NCBI GenBank assembly: GCA_020853525.1
Contig: JADYYS010000006.1
Span: 1-64,000 of the forward strand
DNA: 64,000 nt
Direction: 5' to 3'
Source of the DNA: Ardenticatenales bacterium
GTDB lineage: Bacteria; Chloroflexota; Anaerolineae; Epilineales; Epilineaceae
Notes under the pieces: model-generated
What the model was told of the DNA's origin: nothing
What the model saw: only the letters and a program-made list of their open reading frames with translations
The model's database searches: none
Translations under genes and position numbers: made by a program
Shown here: positions 18,691 through 26,121 of the stretch, one piece after another
Layout of the letters: each line of letters starts with the position of its first letter
Numbering within the stretch: position 1 is the stretch's first letter

Positions 18691-18740
18691 CGGATGGGCG
18701 ACGGATCGGATGGGCGACGGATCGGATGGCGACGGATCGG
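18691..18740. repeat. 16-bp tandem repeat
   Basis: The unit CGGATGGGCGACGGAT is repeated about three times, the last degenerate, in the gap between the VWA gene and the nucleotidyltransferase gene. It encodes nothing and looks like slippage or a short variable-number tandem repeat. Confidence 0.75.
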
Positions 18741-18770
18741 GTGCGGAGCGGGCGGATGGGCAAGCGGATC

Positions 18771-18796
18771 GGGCGGCGCGAACGCGCCGCCCCTAT
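18771..18796 (-). terminator. GC-rich hairpin overlapping the VWA stop codon, REP-like
   Basis: GGGCGGCGCG and CGCGCCGCCC form a perfect 10-bp stem with a 2-nt AA loop. On the minus strand it reads ATAGGGGCGGCGCG and begins at the TAG stop of the VWA gene. The TAGGGGCG head matches the palindromes at 42038, 42224 and 48995. It may be a REP-like element that also acts as a transcription barrier; no T-run is present. Confidence 0.5.
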
Positions 18797-19920
18797 CTGG
18801 CGCAGCGAACCGTGGCCACCGCGTCGTGCAGGGCATCGTCCAGCCGCGAGCCGTCCTGACCGACAACGCCTTCCGGCGGGTTGTCGGCGATCGCCCTGAG
18901 AAGCGGCCAGTTGGGCGCCGGCCCGACGCCGATGGCGATGACCGTCACGCCGTGGCGCCGCGCTTCGCGGGCGGCGTCGAGGACGGGCGTATCGCCGCCG
19001 GGGCCGATCTGGACGCCGTCGGTGATGAGGATCAGCGCTCGGCGGCGCAGGCCGGCGGGCGTGCCGTCCTCGAGGTGCGCAACGCCCGCATGCAGGGCTC
19101 GATCGATCCGTGTGCCGTTGCGCGGGGTGAGCGTTCGGAGAGCCGTTTCGACAACCGCTCGGTCGTGCGTGAGCGGCGCCAGAACCTCGACCTGGCTGTC
19201 GAAGCCCAGCACGGCCATCCGGTCGACGGTGAGGTCCAGCTGGTCGACGAAACGCGTTGCCCGGCCGATCGCGCCCGTCAGCCCGCCGCCGCCCATGCTG
19301 GCCGAACGGTCGACGATGAGCACCAGATCGGTCGGCCGTGCCGCCGGCGCGCAGCCGGGGCTCATCGCCAGAGGCAAGTAGAGCGCTTGCGGCCTCCGTT
19401 CGGGCACCGCGCCGCACGGGTTGACGACGAGCGTTGCCGGGGTGAGGTAGGACGTCCAGACCTTCCCTTGACGATCGGTGATCTCGACCGTTGCAGCACC
19501 CAGATCGTACACGCCGGGGCGCAGCGCCGTCACGCGGTGTCCGACCTCGACGTGCGCATTGATCTCGTTCGACAGCTCCATCGACCACCGGTTCTGCTGG
19601 CTCGGACCCGCCTGGGTCTGCTCGGCGCCGGCAAACGGGACGATGCCGTCGGGCAGATCGTGGCGCAGCAGGAGGTGCTGGATCGCGCCTCGATCGGAGC
19701 CGTCGCCGCAAACGGGGTCGAGGGCGAAGCGGACCTCGACGGCATCGTTCGGGCACGCCAGCTTGCGCGGCAGGATCGCGCGGCCGGTCACGCGGCAGTC
19801 CAGGGCATCCTGTTCCGGTTGGCTCACATCCGCATGGAGTGCCGATGGGCGCAGCATCACCCAGCCGGTTGCCACAAAGACGGCCGCCGCGGTGGTGGTG
19901 ACGAGCGCCCATCGGATCAC
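18793..19920 (-). CDS. Membrane-anchored von Willebrand factor A domain protein
   Basis: The product is 375 aa. An N-terminal hydrophobic segment (ALVTTTAAAVFVATGWVML) is followed by an extracytoplasmic region of about 160 residues. A VWA domain follows from about residue 185, with the MIDAS motif VDRSASMGGGG and the second site ILITDG. The start is a GTG at 19920 that overlaps the stop of the anti-sigma gene as GTGA, which indicates coupled translation. VWA domains bind metal-dependent protein partners; here a link to the adjacent anti-sigma protein is inferred from the overlap only. Confidence 0.82.
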   Translation of the reverse strand: MIRWALVTTTAAAVFVATGWVMLRPSALHADVSQPEQDALDCRVTGRAILPRKLACPNDAVEVRFALDPVCGDGSDRGAIQHLLLRHDLPDGIVPFAGAEQTQAGPSQQNRWSMELSNEINAHVEVGHRVTALRPGVYDLGAATVEITDRQGKVWTSYLTPATLVVNPCGAVPERRPQALYLPLAMSPGCAPAARPTDLVLIVDRSASMGGGGLTGAIGRATRFVDQLDLTVDRMAVLGFDSQVEVLAPLTHDRAVVETALRTLTPRNGTRIDRALHAGVAHLEDGTPAGLRRRALILITDGVQIGPGGDTPVLDAAREARRHGVTVIAIGVGPAPNWPLLRAIADNPPEGVVGQDGSRLDDALHDAVATVRCAR

Positions 19921-21236
19921 GGCGACGTCCCTGCCGGCGGTTCGGGTCCGCCGCCCGCTCCGACTTCGCTCGGCCCGGCCGGATCCGGCGATACCGACGT
20001 TGCGCCAGACACCCCGGCGGGCGGTGGAACCACGGGGCATGCCTGGCGGAGGGCGAACTGGACGGTCGACGCTTCCGGCCCCGGAAGCGATGCCTCGAAG
20101 CCTGTCGACGGGCACGCCGCCCAACCCTCGGACGCGCCCTCCGGCAGGATGACGAGCTGCGTGACCACCGGCCACTCACTCGGGGCGACGCACGCGTCGA
20201 ACGTCACCGTGACGTCGCCCGCCTCGGTGTAGCGCGCGTCGCCGGCCAGGATCGTCGTCTCGCCCGCCAGGTCGGGCCGCGTCGCCGAGAAGTAGCCGAC
20301 CTGCATGGCGGGCATCGACCGCATCGTCGCCGCAAGGAGGTCGCGGTCGCGGTCATCGAACCGCCCGTCGCAGCCGGCACAGGCAGGATCGTCACCGCCG
20401 GCGACGTCGGCGACGATGCGCACCGAGATCGCCACGGTCGTGCAGGGCGGCGCGGTCGGAGCCGTCGGCACCGCCGGCGCGGCGGTCGGCGCTTCCGTCG
20501 GCATCGCCGGCGCGTGGGCGGTCGATCGATCCGCGGGCTTCGGGCGCGATGCCGGAGGATCGCCGGCCATCGGGGGTGGCGGGATCGCTTGGCCGCTGCC
20601 GCCATCCCCCTCGGGTGCCGACGCGGCGATGCCGGCGCCGCTGCTCCGCGGGCCGCGGCCCTGGGGCGCGCCGTTGGGCGGCCGGCCCGGCGCGTCGTCC
20701 GGGCCGACCTCGCCGCCGAGCGCGGCAACACGCGGTGGAACGCGAAGATCGAGCGGGAAAAGCCGCGCCACCGCGGTCGGTCCCCCCGCCAGGGCGAGCT
20801 CGTCGCCGGTCAGCCCTTGGGCGCGGCGCGGATCCCCCTTGCGCGCGTCGGCGACGTCCCGACCGCGCTCATCCGCAACGGGCGGGAACGCGCCGGGATG
20901 CCGACCGTCCGGGTCGACCAGGCCGGCACGCCACACGCCCCATGCGGTGAGGACGGTTGCGGTCGCCAACACGAGCCAGACGAGCCGTTCCGTAAGCACG
21001 GGGGAGAGGGACATCGGCGCAGCGGCGGATGTCGGGAGGGCCAGCAAGCGTGCTTCGAGGCCGGGCGGCGGCTCTCGCAGCGGCAGATTGCGCAGCCTTG
21101 CCACTGCAAGCTGCTGCTCCGCCATCGCTCCGCCGCAGGCTGCGCACGTCTGCAGATGGGTCGCGATGGCTTGCGCCGTCGACGGATCGAGGGCGTCGCG
21201 CTCGGCCAGGCAGAGCCGCACGTCGCTGCACCTCAC
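19917..21236 (-). CDS. Zinc-finger (zf-HC2) anti-sigma factor with long extracytoplasmic domain
   Basis: The product is 439 aa. It starts with a GTG overlapping the ECF sigma stop (GTGA). The cytoplasmic anti-sigma domain shows the His-x3-Cys-x2-Cys zinc motif in ATHLQTCAACGG at about residue 30-40. A membrane helix (LVWLVLATATVLTAWGVW) follows near residue 90. The outer part has a long Pro/Ala-rich stretch and then a C-terminal domain with CAGCDGRFDDRD. Layout and position identify it as the partner that holds the upstream sigma factor inactive until an envelope signal. Confidence 0.85.
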   Translation of the reverse strand: MRCSDVRLCLAERDALDPSTAQAIATHLQTCAACGGAMAEQQLAVARLRNLPLREPPPGLEARLLALPTSAAAPMSLSPVLTERLVWLVLATATVLTAWGVWRAGLVDPDGRHPGAFPPVADERGRDVADARKGDPRRAQGLTGDELALAGGPTAVARLFPLDLRVPPRVAALGGEVGPDDAPGRPPNGAPQGRGPRSSGAGIAASAPEGDGGSGQAIPPPPMAGDPPASRPKPADRSTAHAPAMPTEAPTAAPAVPTAPTAPPCTTVAISVRIVADVAGGDDPACAGCDGRFDDRDRDLLAATMRSMPAMQVGYFSATRPDLAGETTILAGDARYTEAGDVTVTFDACVAPSEWPVVTQLVILPEGASEGWAACPSTGFEASLPGPEASTVQFALRQACPVVPPPAGVSGATSVSPDPAGPSEVGAGGGPEPPAGTSP

Positions 21237-21790
21237 AGGTCGAACCCTTTGAGCGCCAGGGCCAACGCTTCGCGCGCCCGCTGCCGTCGCTTGCGGGCGG
21301 CTTCCGGCTTGATGCCGAGCGCCTCGGCAACTTCCGGCGCCGAGAGTTCGGCGAACTCGAACAGGTTGAGGATGACACGATGATGCGGCGCGATCGCGGC
21401 CATCGCCCCTTCGATCGCCAGCCGGCGCAGACGCTCGTCCTCGTTCTCGCCGTCGGCGCGAAGAGACGGCCCGAGGCCGAGCAGTTCGGCGGGACGCCGC
21501 TTGCGGCGGCGAAGCTCGTCCGTCGCGGCGTTTGTGGCGATGCGGTACAGCCACGCCCGGAAGTTGGCATCGCGCGGCAGGCGACGCAGCGCGCGGTAGG
21601 CGCGCAAATAGGCGTCCTGGGTGACGTCTTCAGCCACGGTCCCATCCCAAACGATGCGATAGACGTAGTTGTAGATCGCCCGGTGCTGGGTGCGCACCAA
21701 GTCGGCGTAGACGGTTTCAGCCTCAGTGGGGCTCAACCGACCCGTCTCCGCCACGGCCATCGCCTCGTTCGGCAGGGTAATCGCCATCAT
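21233..21790 (-). CDS. ECF RNA polymerase sigma factor
   Basis: The product is 185 aa. Region 2 is IYNYVYRIVWDGTVAEDVTQDAYLRAYRALRRLPRDANFRAWLYRIATNAATDELRRR. Region 4 is PHHRVILNLFEFAELSAPEVAEALGIKPEAARKRRQRAREAL, with no extra domains. The raw ORF is longer, but family length fixes the start at the ATG-ATG pair at 21790. It heads a four-gene minus-strand operon with the anti-sigma, VWA and nucleotidyltransferase genes, and is divergent from two further ECF genes. Confidence 0.93.
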   Translation of the reverse strand: MMAITLPNEAMAVAETGRLSPTEAETVYADLVRTQHRAIYNYVYRIVWDGTVAEDVTQDAYLRAYRALRRLPRDANFRAWLYRIATNAATDELRRRKRRPAELLGLGPSLRADGENEDERLRRLAIEGAMAAIAPHHRVILNLFEFAELSAPEVAEALGIKPEAARKRRQRAREALALALKGFDL

Positions 21791-21905
21791 CGCCCTGTTG
21801 AAACGCGCATCATCCGACGTGTGTGACCTCCGCCCGCGCCGCCCGGTCATGTGATCGACCGCACCATCCCAACGGCATCGCAGCCGTCGGCATGGGGTAA
21901 CGACG

Positions 21906-21914
21906 ATCATAGCA
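21906..21914 (-). promoter_or_regulatory. Extended -10 element upstream of the minus-strand ECF sigma operon
   Basis: On the minus strand TGCTATGAT is an extended -10 box. ATGACC, 16 bp upstream, is a fair -35. The leader would be about 110 nt. It sits in the 252-bp divergent region between two ECF sigma genes. The usual autoregulatory GAAC/CGTC-type ECF promoter was not recognised. Confidence 0.4.
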
Positions 21915-22042
21915 TGGCGGTTCAGCGGGTCATCGACGGCCTTGGGCGGCCGATTGAACCGGCAGCGGCCCGTTCCCGTTGGAATGGGCAGGGGACGCGG
22001 CCCCCGGGAGTGACGGCGGCCGCTCAAGGAGGTGTCGATACG

Positions 22043-22750
22043 ATGGCTCTTCGCACTAGAGCTCTTCGCACTGGGGCGGCGCTTCGCGCAAGGGTCGCCC
22101 TTCTGCCGTCCGATGCGGCCCAGCCCGCGACAGACCCGTCCGTGACCGACCAGTCGGATGCGGAGCTGATCGGCCGTGCCAAGGCAGGCGATGCAACCGG
22201 GTTCGCCGCGTTGTACGCGCGCCACCATGTGGCCCTCTACCGCACCGCATTGGCGATGACGCGCCATCAGGCACGGGCCGAGGAGCTCGTTCAGGACACG
22301 TTTCTGCGCGCCTACCGCCACTTGGGGCAGGTCGTCCTGGCACCGAGCGCATCGCTTCGGCCGTGGCTGCAGCGGATCCTGATCCACCTGGTCTACGACG
22401 ATGCGGCGCGCCGAACGCACGCGACCGTGTCGCTTGACGCGGTACAGGAGCGCGTTTCGGCGCCCCTGCAAGTGCCGACCGAGCGTCGAATCGAGGCGCG
22501 CGAGCTGCGCCGCACGATCGCCGACGCCATCCGACAGCTGCCCGAGAAGCACCGGCTCGTCGTCATCCTGTTCTACCTGCACGATCTCGATGTCGGCGAG
22601 ATTGCCGAGACGCTCGGCGTGCCGCCGGGAACCGTGAAGTCACGGCTGTTCTACGGCCGCTCTCGGCTACGGGAGCTCCTGGCGTCCGAGGATCCAACGG
22701 CCGAGGGGCGCGTCGGCGCGATCGGGGCGGTGGGCGCGGTGATCGGATAG
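22043..22750 (+). CDS. ECF RNA polymerase sigma factor (paralogue A)
   Basis: The product is 235 aa. The start at 22043 is fixed by a strong ribosome-binding site (AAGGAGGTG). A variable N-terminus of about 35 residues precedes region 2 (ALYRTALAMTRHQARAEELVQDTFLRAYRHLGQV). Region 4 reads LPEKHRLVVILFYLHDLDVGEIAETLGVPPGTVKSRLFYGRSRLRELL. It is clearly paralogous to the next gene, sharing RTALAMT, ASLRPWL and PPGTVKSRL. The C-terminus is a Gly/Ala-rich low-complexity tail. Confidence 0.92.
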   Translation: MALRTRALRTGAALRARVALLPSDAAQPATDPSVTDQSDAELIGRAKAGDATGFAALYARHHVALYRTALAMTRHQARAEELVQDTFLRAYRHLGQVVLAPSASLRPWLQRILIHLVYDDAARRTHATVSLDAVQERVSAPLQVPTERRIEARELRRTIADAIRQLPEKHRLVVILFYLHDLDVGEIAETLGVPPGTVKSRLFYGRSRLRELLASEDPTAEGRVGAIGAVGAVIG

Positions 22751-22765
22751 TCCGATTTGCCCGCT

Positions 22766-22794
22766 TTGCGCAGGCCGCGGGCCTGTACTAGAGT
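22766..22794 (+). promoter_or_regulatory. Promoter of ECF sigma paralogue B, possibly leaderless
   Basis: TTGCGC, a 17-bp spacer and TAGAGT lie in the short gap between the two ECF genes. The -10 box ends 10 nt before the ATG at 22805, leaving almost no leader and no room for a Shine-Dalgarno sequence. Confidence 0.5.
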
Positions 22795-22804
22795 GACGCT
22801 TGGG

Positions 22805-23410
22805 ATGAATGAGCCCATCATCGGCGACGCTGAGTTGGTTGCGCGCGCGGCGTGTGGGGACGGCATGGCGTTCGAGACGCTGTACCGTCGTCACCACGTG
22901 CCGCTGTTTCGCACGGCGCTCGCCATGACCGGGCAGGTCAACACGGCCGAGGACGTGCTGCAGGACGCATTCGTTCGCGCCTACCGCCACATCGGTCGCG
23001 TGCAGCTCGCCGAGGGCGCATCGCTGCGGCCATGGCTGCACCGCATCGTCGTCAACCTGGCCCGGGATCTGGCCGCACGACGCGAGCCGATCGTCACCAG
23101 CGATACCGACCTCGAGCGCTTCGCGATCGGTGGGCCGTCGCTGGAACGTACGGCCGAGCGGCGCGAACTGAACCGGATCGTGGCCGAGGCGGTAGACAGA
23201 CTACCGTTCGATCAGCGGCTCGTGGTCGTGTTGTTCTATACGCAGGACATGGACGTGGAACAGATCGCGGCGACGCTCGGGATCCCGCCGGGGACCGTCA
23301 AGTCCCGGCTATACTATGGTCGGGTTCGCTTGCGCGCAGCGCTGGCTGAGGACGTACGGCTGGTTGCTTCGCGGGCGATGGAACAGGTGTACAGCGATGG
23401 ACGAGGCTAG
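22805..23410 (+). CDS. ECF RNA polymerase sigma factor (paralogue B)
   Basis: The product is 201 aa. Region 2 is LFRTALAMTGQVNTAEDVLQDAFVRAYRHIGRVQLAEGASLRPWLHRIVVNLARDLAARR. Region 4 is LPFDQRLVVVLFYTQDMDVEQIAATLGIPPGTVKSRLYYGRVRLRAAL. It arose by tandem duplication with the gene just upstream, with a 54-bp gap. The ATG at 22805 gives a family-typical N-terminus (MNEPIIGDAELVARAACGD). The stop overlaps the start of the next gene. Confidence 0.92.
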   Translation: MNEPIIGDAELVARAACGDGMAFETLYRRHHVPLFRTALAMTGQVNTAEDVLQDAFVRAYRHIGRVQLAEGASLRPWLHRIVVNLARDLAARREPIVTSDTDLERFAIGGPSLERTAERRELNRIVAEAVDRLPFDQRLVVVLFYTQDMDVEQIAATLGIPPGTVKSRLYYGRVRLRAALAEDVRLVASRAMEQVYSDGRG

Positions 23411-23996
23411 TGAGATGAAGCGGAATTCGACGCGCGCGGGCGGCGGCGCGCCGCGGCACCCGTGGTATGACGATCGGCTCGGGCGCGCCGTACGCACCGG
23501 GTTGGGCGACGTGCGCAACGCACGGCCGTCGGACGACGTGTGGCTGCGCATCGCGAGCGATCTCGGCATCCCGGCGGACGCAGGATTGGCAGTCGGGCTC
23601 GCGGCGACGCCGAGCGGCTGGCACCGTCGCCTCGAGCGATGGCGCGTCGAGCTGATCTCCCCGTTCCGGCGACTGGCGTCGATCAGCGCCATCGCGGTGG
23701 CGGTGCTCGTCGTCGGCCTGAGCTTCGACGTCGTGCTGTCGGGCCAGTCGGGCCAGTACGGCGGCCCGTTCGCATGGACGGCCGCCGGACTCCATCAGAT
23801 CGGCGTTCCGCAGGATGAAGCCGGCATCCAGCCTTCGCCGCAGAACCGCGCCCCGGCCGACATGTCGGCGGCACGCTGGTGGCCGGATGACATTGTCGCT
23901 CGCCGAAGAGATCGCGATGGGTCGCGCGGTTCGCCGCTCGTCCTCGCTCCCGCGTACGCCGGCCGACCCCCTGCGCGCGTCGTTGTCCCTCGCTAG
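23397..23996 (+). CDS. Single-pass membrane protein, candidate anti-sigma partner
   Basis: The product is 199 aa with a start overlapping the end of ECF paralogue B. About 95 cytoplasmic residues (DVWLRIASDLGIPADAGL) are followed by one membrane helix (ISAIAVAVLVVGLSFDVVL near residue 105) and a short outer tail. No zinc-binding His-Cys-Cys motif is visible. Topology and coupling to a sigma gene suggest an anti-sigma factor, but this is inference. The TAG stop is the first part of the 79-bp repeat at 23993, so the native C-terminus may have been replaced by the insertion. The last 80 bp overlap the assigned N-terminus of the next gene. Confidence 0.55.
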   Translation: MDEASEMKRNSTRAGGGAPRHPWYDDRLGRAVRTGLGDVRNARPSDDVWLRIASDLGIPADAGLAVGLAATPSGWHRRLERWRVELISPFRRLASISAIAVAVLVVGLSFDVVLSGQSGQYGGPFAWTAAGLHQIGVPQDEAGIQPSPQNRAPADMSAARWWPDDIVARRRDRDGSRGSPLVLAPAYAGRPPARVVVPR

Positions 23997-25836
23997 TCCA
24001 CCACCACTGCAGAATCTCCGGGATCCACGCTCAGGTGGCAACCCCGAGCGTGTCCAGTGGTGGTGCGCTCGGGTCGTCACGGGAATCGTCGGCCTCGGTC
24101 TCGGCGCGGCCGTGCTCGGCTGTGGGATCGCGCCGTCCCGGCCGCCGGTCGAGGTCGATGGCGGCGCCCGCCTCGACGGTGCGGCACCTCCGTCCGCGAC
24201 GCGCACGCCTGCCGAGGGCGCAGCCGTCCGCGATGGCGGTGTCGGCGTCGAGAACGCGCAGTCCCGTGCCGCGGGCAGCGATGGTTCGGCTGCGGGATCC
24301 CGTGCGCCGGGGACGGCCCTGCCGCGGACCGGCGGCACGCTCCGCCTGCCCGGCGCGGCACCGACGACGCTGGATCCGCACCGCGCCCGTGACGTCGTGT
24401 CGGCCGAGTACATCTACGAGGTCTTCAGCGGGCTCGTCACGCTGTCCAACGATCTGAAGGTCGTGCCCGATCTGGCCGAGCGGTGGACCGTGTCGTCGGA
24501 CGGGACGGCCTTCACGTTCACGCTGCATCCCGCGCGCTTTCACGACGGCACGGCGGTGACGTCGGAGGACGTGCGCTGGAGCCTCGAGCGGGCTTGCGAT
24601 CCGGACACCGCGCCCGACCTCGCCGCCACCTATCTGGGCGATGTCGTCGGTTGTGCCGACAAGCTTGCCGGGCGCGCGGCAACGCTGGCGGGTGTGACGG
24701 CCGACGATCCGACCCACATCACGATCCGAATCGACACCCCGCGGGCCGACTTCCTGGCCAAGCTCACGTACCCGACGTCGTTCGTGCTGGACAGGCGGCA
24801 GGTCGAAAGCGATCCCGACTGGTCGGACCACCCGATCGGGACGGGTCCGTTCCGGCTGACGAGCCACGAGGCCGAAACGCGCATCCGTCTCGAGCGACAC
24901 GCGGGCTACCACGGCGCCCGCGCCCTGCTCGACGCCGTCGAATACGACCTCCGCCCGCTCGACCCGGTCACGCGCTTCGAGAACGGCGAGCTCGATGCGT
25001 CGCCGGTGGGTGCATCCGATCTTGCGCGCGTCCAGGACCCGCTGAACCCGCTGTCGCACCTCGTGGTTCAAGGGCCGGGCGATCTCGGCGTCAGCTACAT
25101 CGGGTTCAACACGCGCATGGCGCCGTTCGACGACATCCACGTCCGCCGCGCGTTCAGCTTGGCGGTGGACAAGCCGCGCCTCGCATCGTTGGTCCTGCGC
25201 GGCGCCGTCCGCCCGGTCGACACGATCCTTCCACCCGGCATGCCCGGGTTCGACGCGGCGAGAAGCCCGCTCAGCCACGATCCGCCGGACGGACCCGCGC
25301 TCGCCCGAGCCGAGCTCGCCGCATCACGCTACGCCGGCGCGTTGCCGCCGATCACGATCGTGGCCAGCGGCGGGGGCGGCAACAGCCCTTCGACGCTGGC
25401 CGTCGTCGAGGCATGGCGCGACGTGCTCGGCGCCGAGGTGACGATCGAACAGGCGCCGTGGGACACCTTTCAGGCCGACATCGACCGCGGCGTCTACCAG
25501 GCTTGGCCCCTGGGCTGGGTGGCGGACTATCCGGACCCGCAGAACTTCCTCGACGTCCTGTTCCACAGCGGCAGCGCCCTGAACGCGACGCGCTACGCCA
25601 ACCCCGAGGTCGATGCGTGGCTGGTGGCTGCCCGCACGGAACTCGACGCCGACGCGCGGCTGGCCCTGTACGCGAAGGCGGAGAGCCGGATCCTGTCCGA
25701 TGCACCGTGGCTGCCCCTCGTGTCGGGCATCGAGACATGGCTGGTGGCGCCCAACGTGCGCGGCTTCACGGTGCCGCCGATCGTCGTCCAGCGCCTGGGG
25801 CAGGTCTGGTACGCCTCCGAAACCAAAGGCCGATGA
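23917..25836 (+). CDS. ABC transporter substrate-binding lipoprotein, family 5 (first)
   Basis: The SBP_bac_5 domain (peptide/nickel/oligopeptide binders) starts at GGTLRLPGAAPTTLDPHRARDVVSAEYIYEVFSGLV. Its family landmarks are PDLAERWTVSSDGTAFTFTL, VRRAFSLAVDK and WPLGWVADYPDPQNFLD. A signal sequence ending in LGAAVLGCG is a lipobox. No ATG or GTG occurs in frame between the repeat and the signal peptide. The nearest upstream start codon is the ATG at 23917, which would place the translated 79-bp repeat ahead of the signal peptide. The true start is therefore uncertain. It lies upstream of a second binding protein and the permeases. Confidence 0.8.
   Translation: MGRAVRRSSSLPRTPADPLRASLSLASPPPLQNLRDPRSGGNPERVQWWCARVVTGIVGLGLGAAVLGCGIAPSRPPVEVDGGARLDGAAPPSATRTPAEGAAVRDGGVGVENAQSRAAGSDGSAAGSRAPGTALPRTGGTLRLPGAAPTTLDPHRARDVVSAEYIYEVFSGLVTLSNDLKVVPDLAERWTVSSDGTAFTFTLHPARFHDGTAVTSEDVRWSLERACDPDTAPDLAATYLGDVVGCADKLAGRAATLAGVTADDPTHITIRIDTPRADFLAKLTYPTSFVLDRRQVESDPDWSDHPIGTGPFRLTSHEAETRIRLERHAGYHGARALLDAVEYDLRPLDPVTRFENGELDASPVGASDLARVQDPLNPLSHLVVQGPGDLGVSYIGFNTRMAPFDDIHVRRAFSLAVDKPRLASLVLRGAVRPVDTILPPGMPGFDAARSPLSHDPPDGPALARAELAASRYAGALPPITIVASGGGGNSPSTLAVVEAWRDVLGAEVTIEQAPWDTFQADIDRGVYQAWPLGWVADYPDPQNFLDVLFHSGSALNATRYANPEVDAWLVAARTELDADARLALYAKAESRILSDAPWLPLVSGIETWLVAPNVRGFTVPPIVVQRLGQVWYASETKGR
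23993..24071. repeat. 79-bp inverted-repeat element, copy 2
   Basis: It starts CTAGTCCACCACCACTG and ends CAGTGGTGGTGCGCTCG. The arms diverge at the tips but pair perfectly over the ACCACCACTG part, and there is an inner CACGCTC/GAGCGTG stem. The TAG at 23994-23996 is the stop of the upstream membrane protein. The rest is read through in the frame of the downstream binding protein. Confidence 0.88.
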
Positions 25837-25936
25837 ACCGGCGTCGCGGTGCGAACGTTGTTCCTTGCGATTCGCGTCGACGCGGACGGAGCAGCGGTCA
25901 CCGGCCGCACCACCCGCTCGGCAGTTCACAACCCGG

Positions 25937-25964
25937 TTGACGGTCCGGCGCGCCATGTTACAAT
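25937..25964 (+). promoter_or_regulatory. Promoter upstream of the second binding-protein gene
   Basis: TTGACG, a 16-bp spacer and TACAAT lie within the 285-bp gap before the GTG at 26122. The leader would be about 150 nt. This is one of the best promoter matches in the window and would drive the ABC importer operon. Confidence 0.65.
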
Positions 25965-26121
25965 GGCCGCGCGCTCCGGGGGCATCTTGCCCTCCGGTGG
26001 GTCGTACCTTCGGATCGGGCTGTGTGCCCTCGAGCGTTCGGTGTGGACCAGCGGACGGCAACCCTTTCCCCCGTCCCGTCACCCACCGACTTAGTCGGGA
26101 AGACCAGGAGGAGAACGCAAC

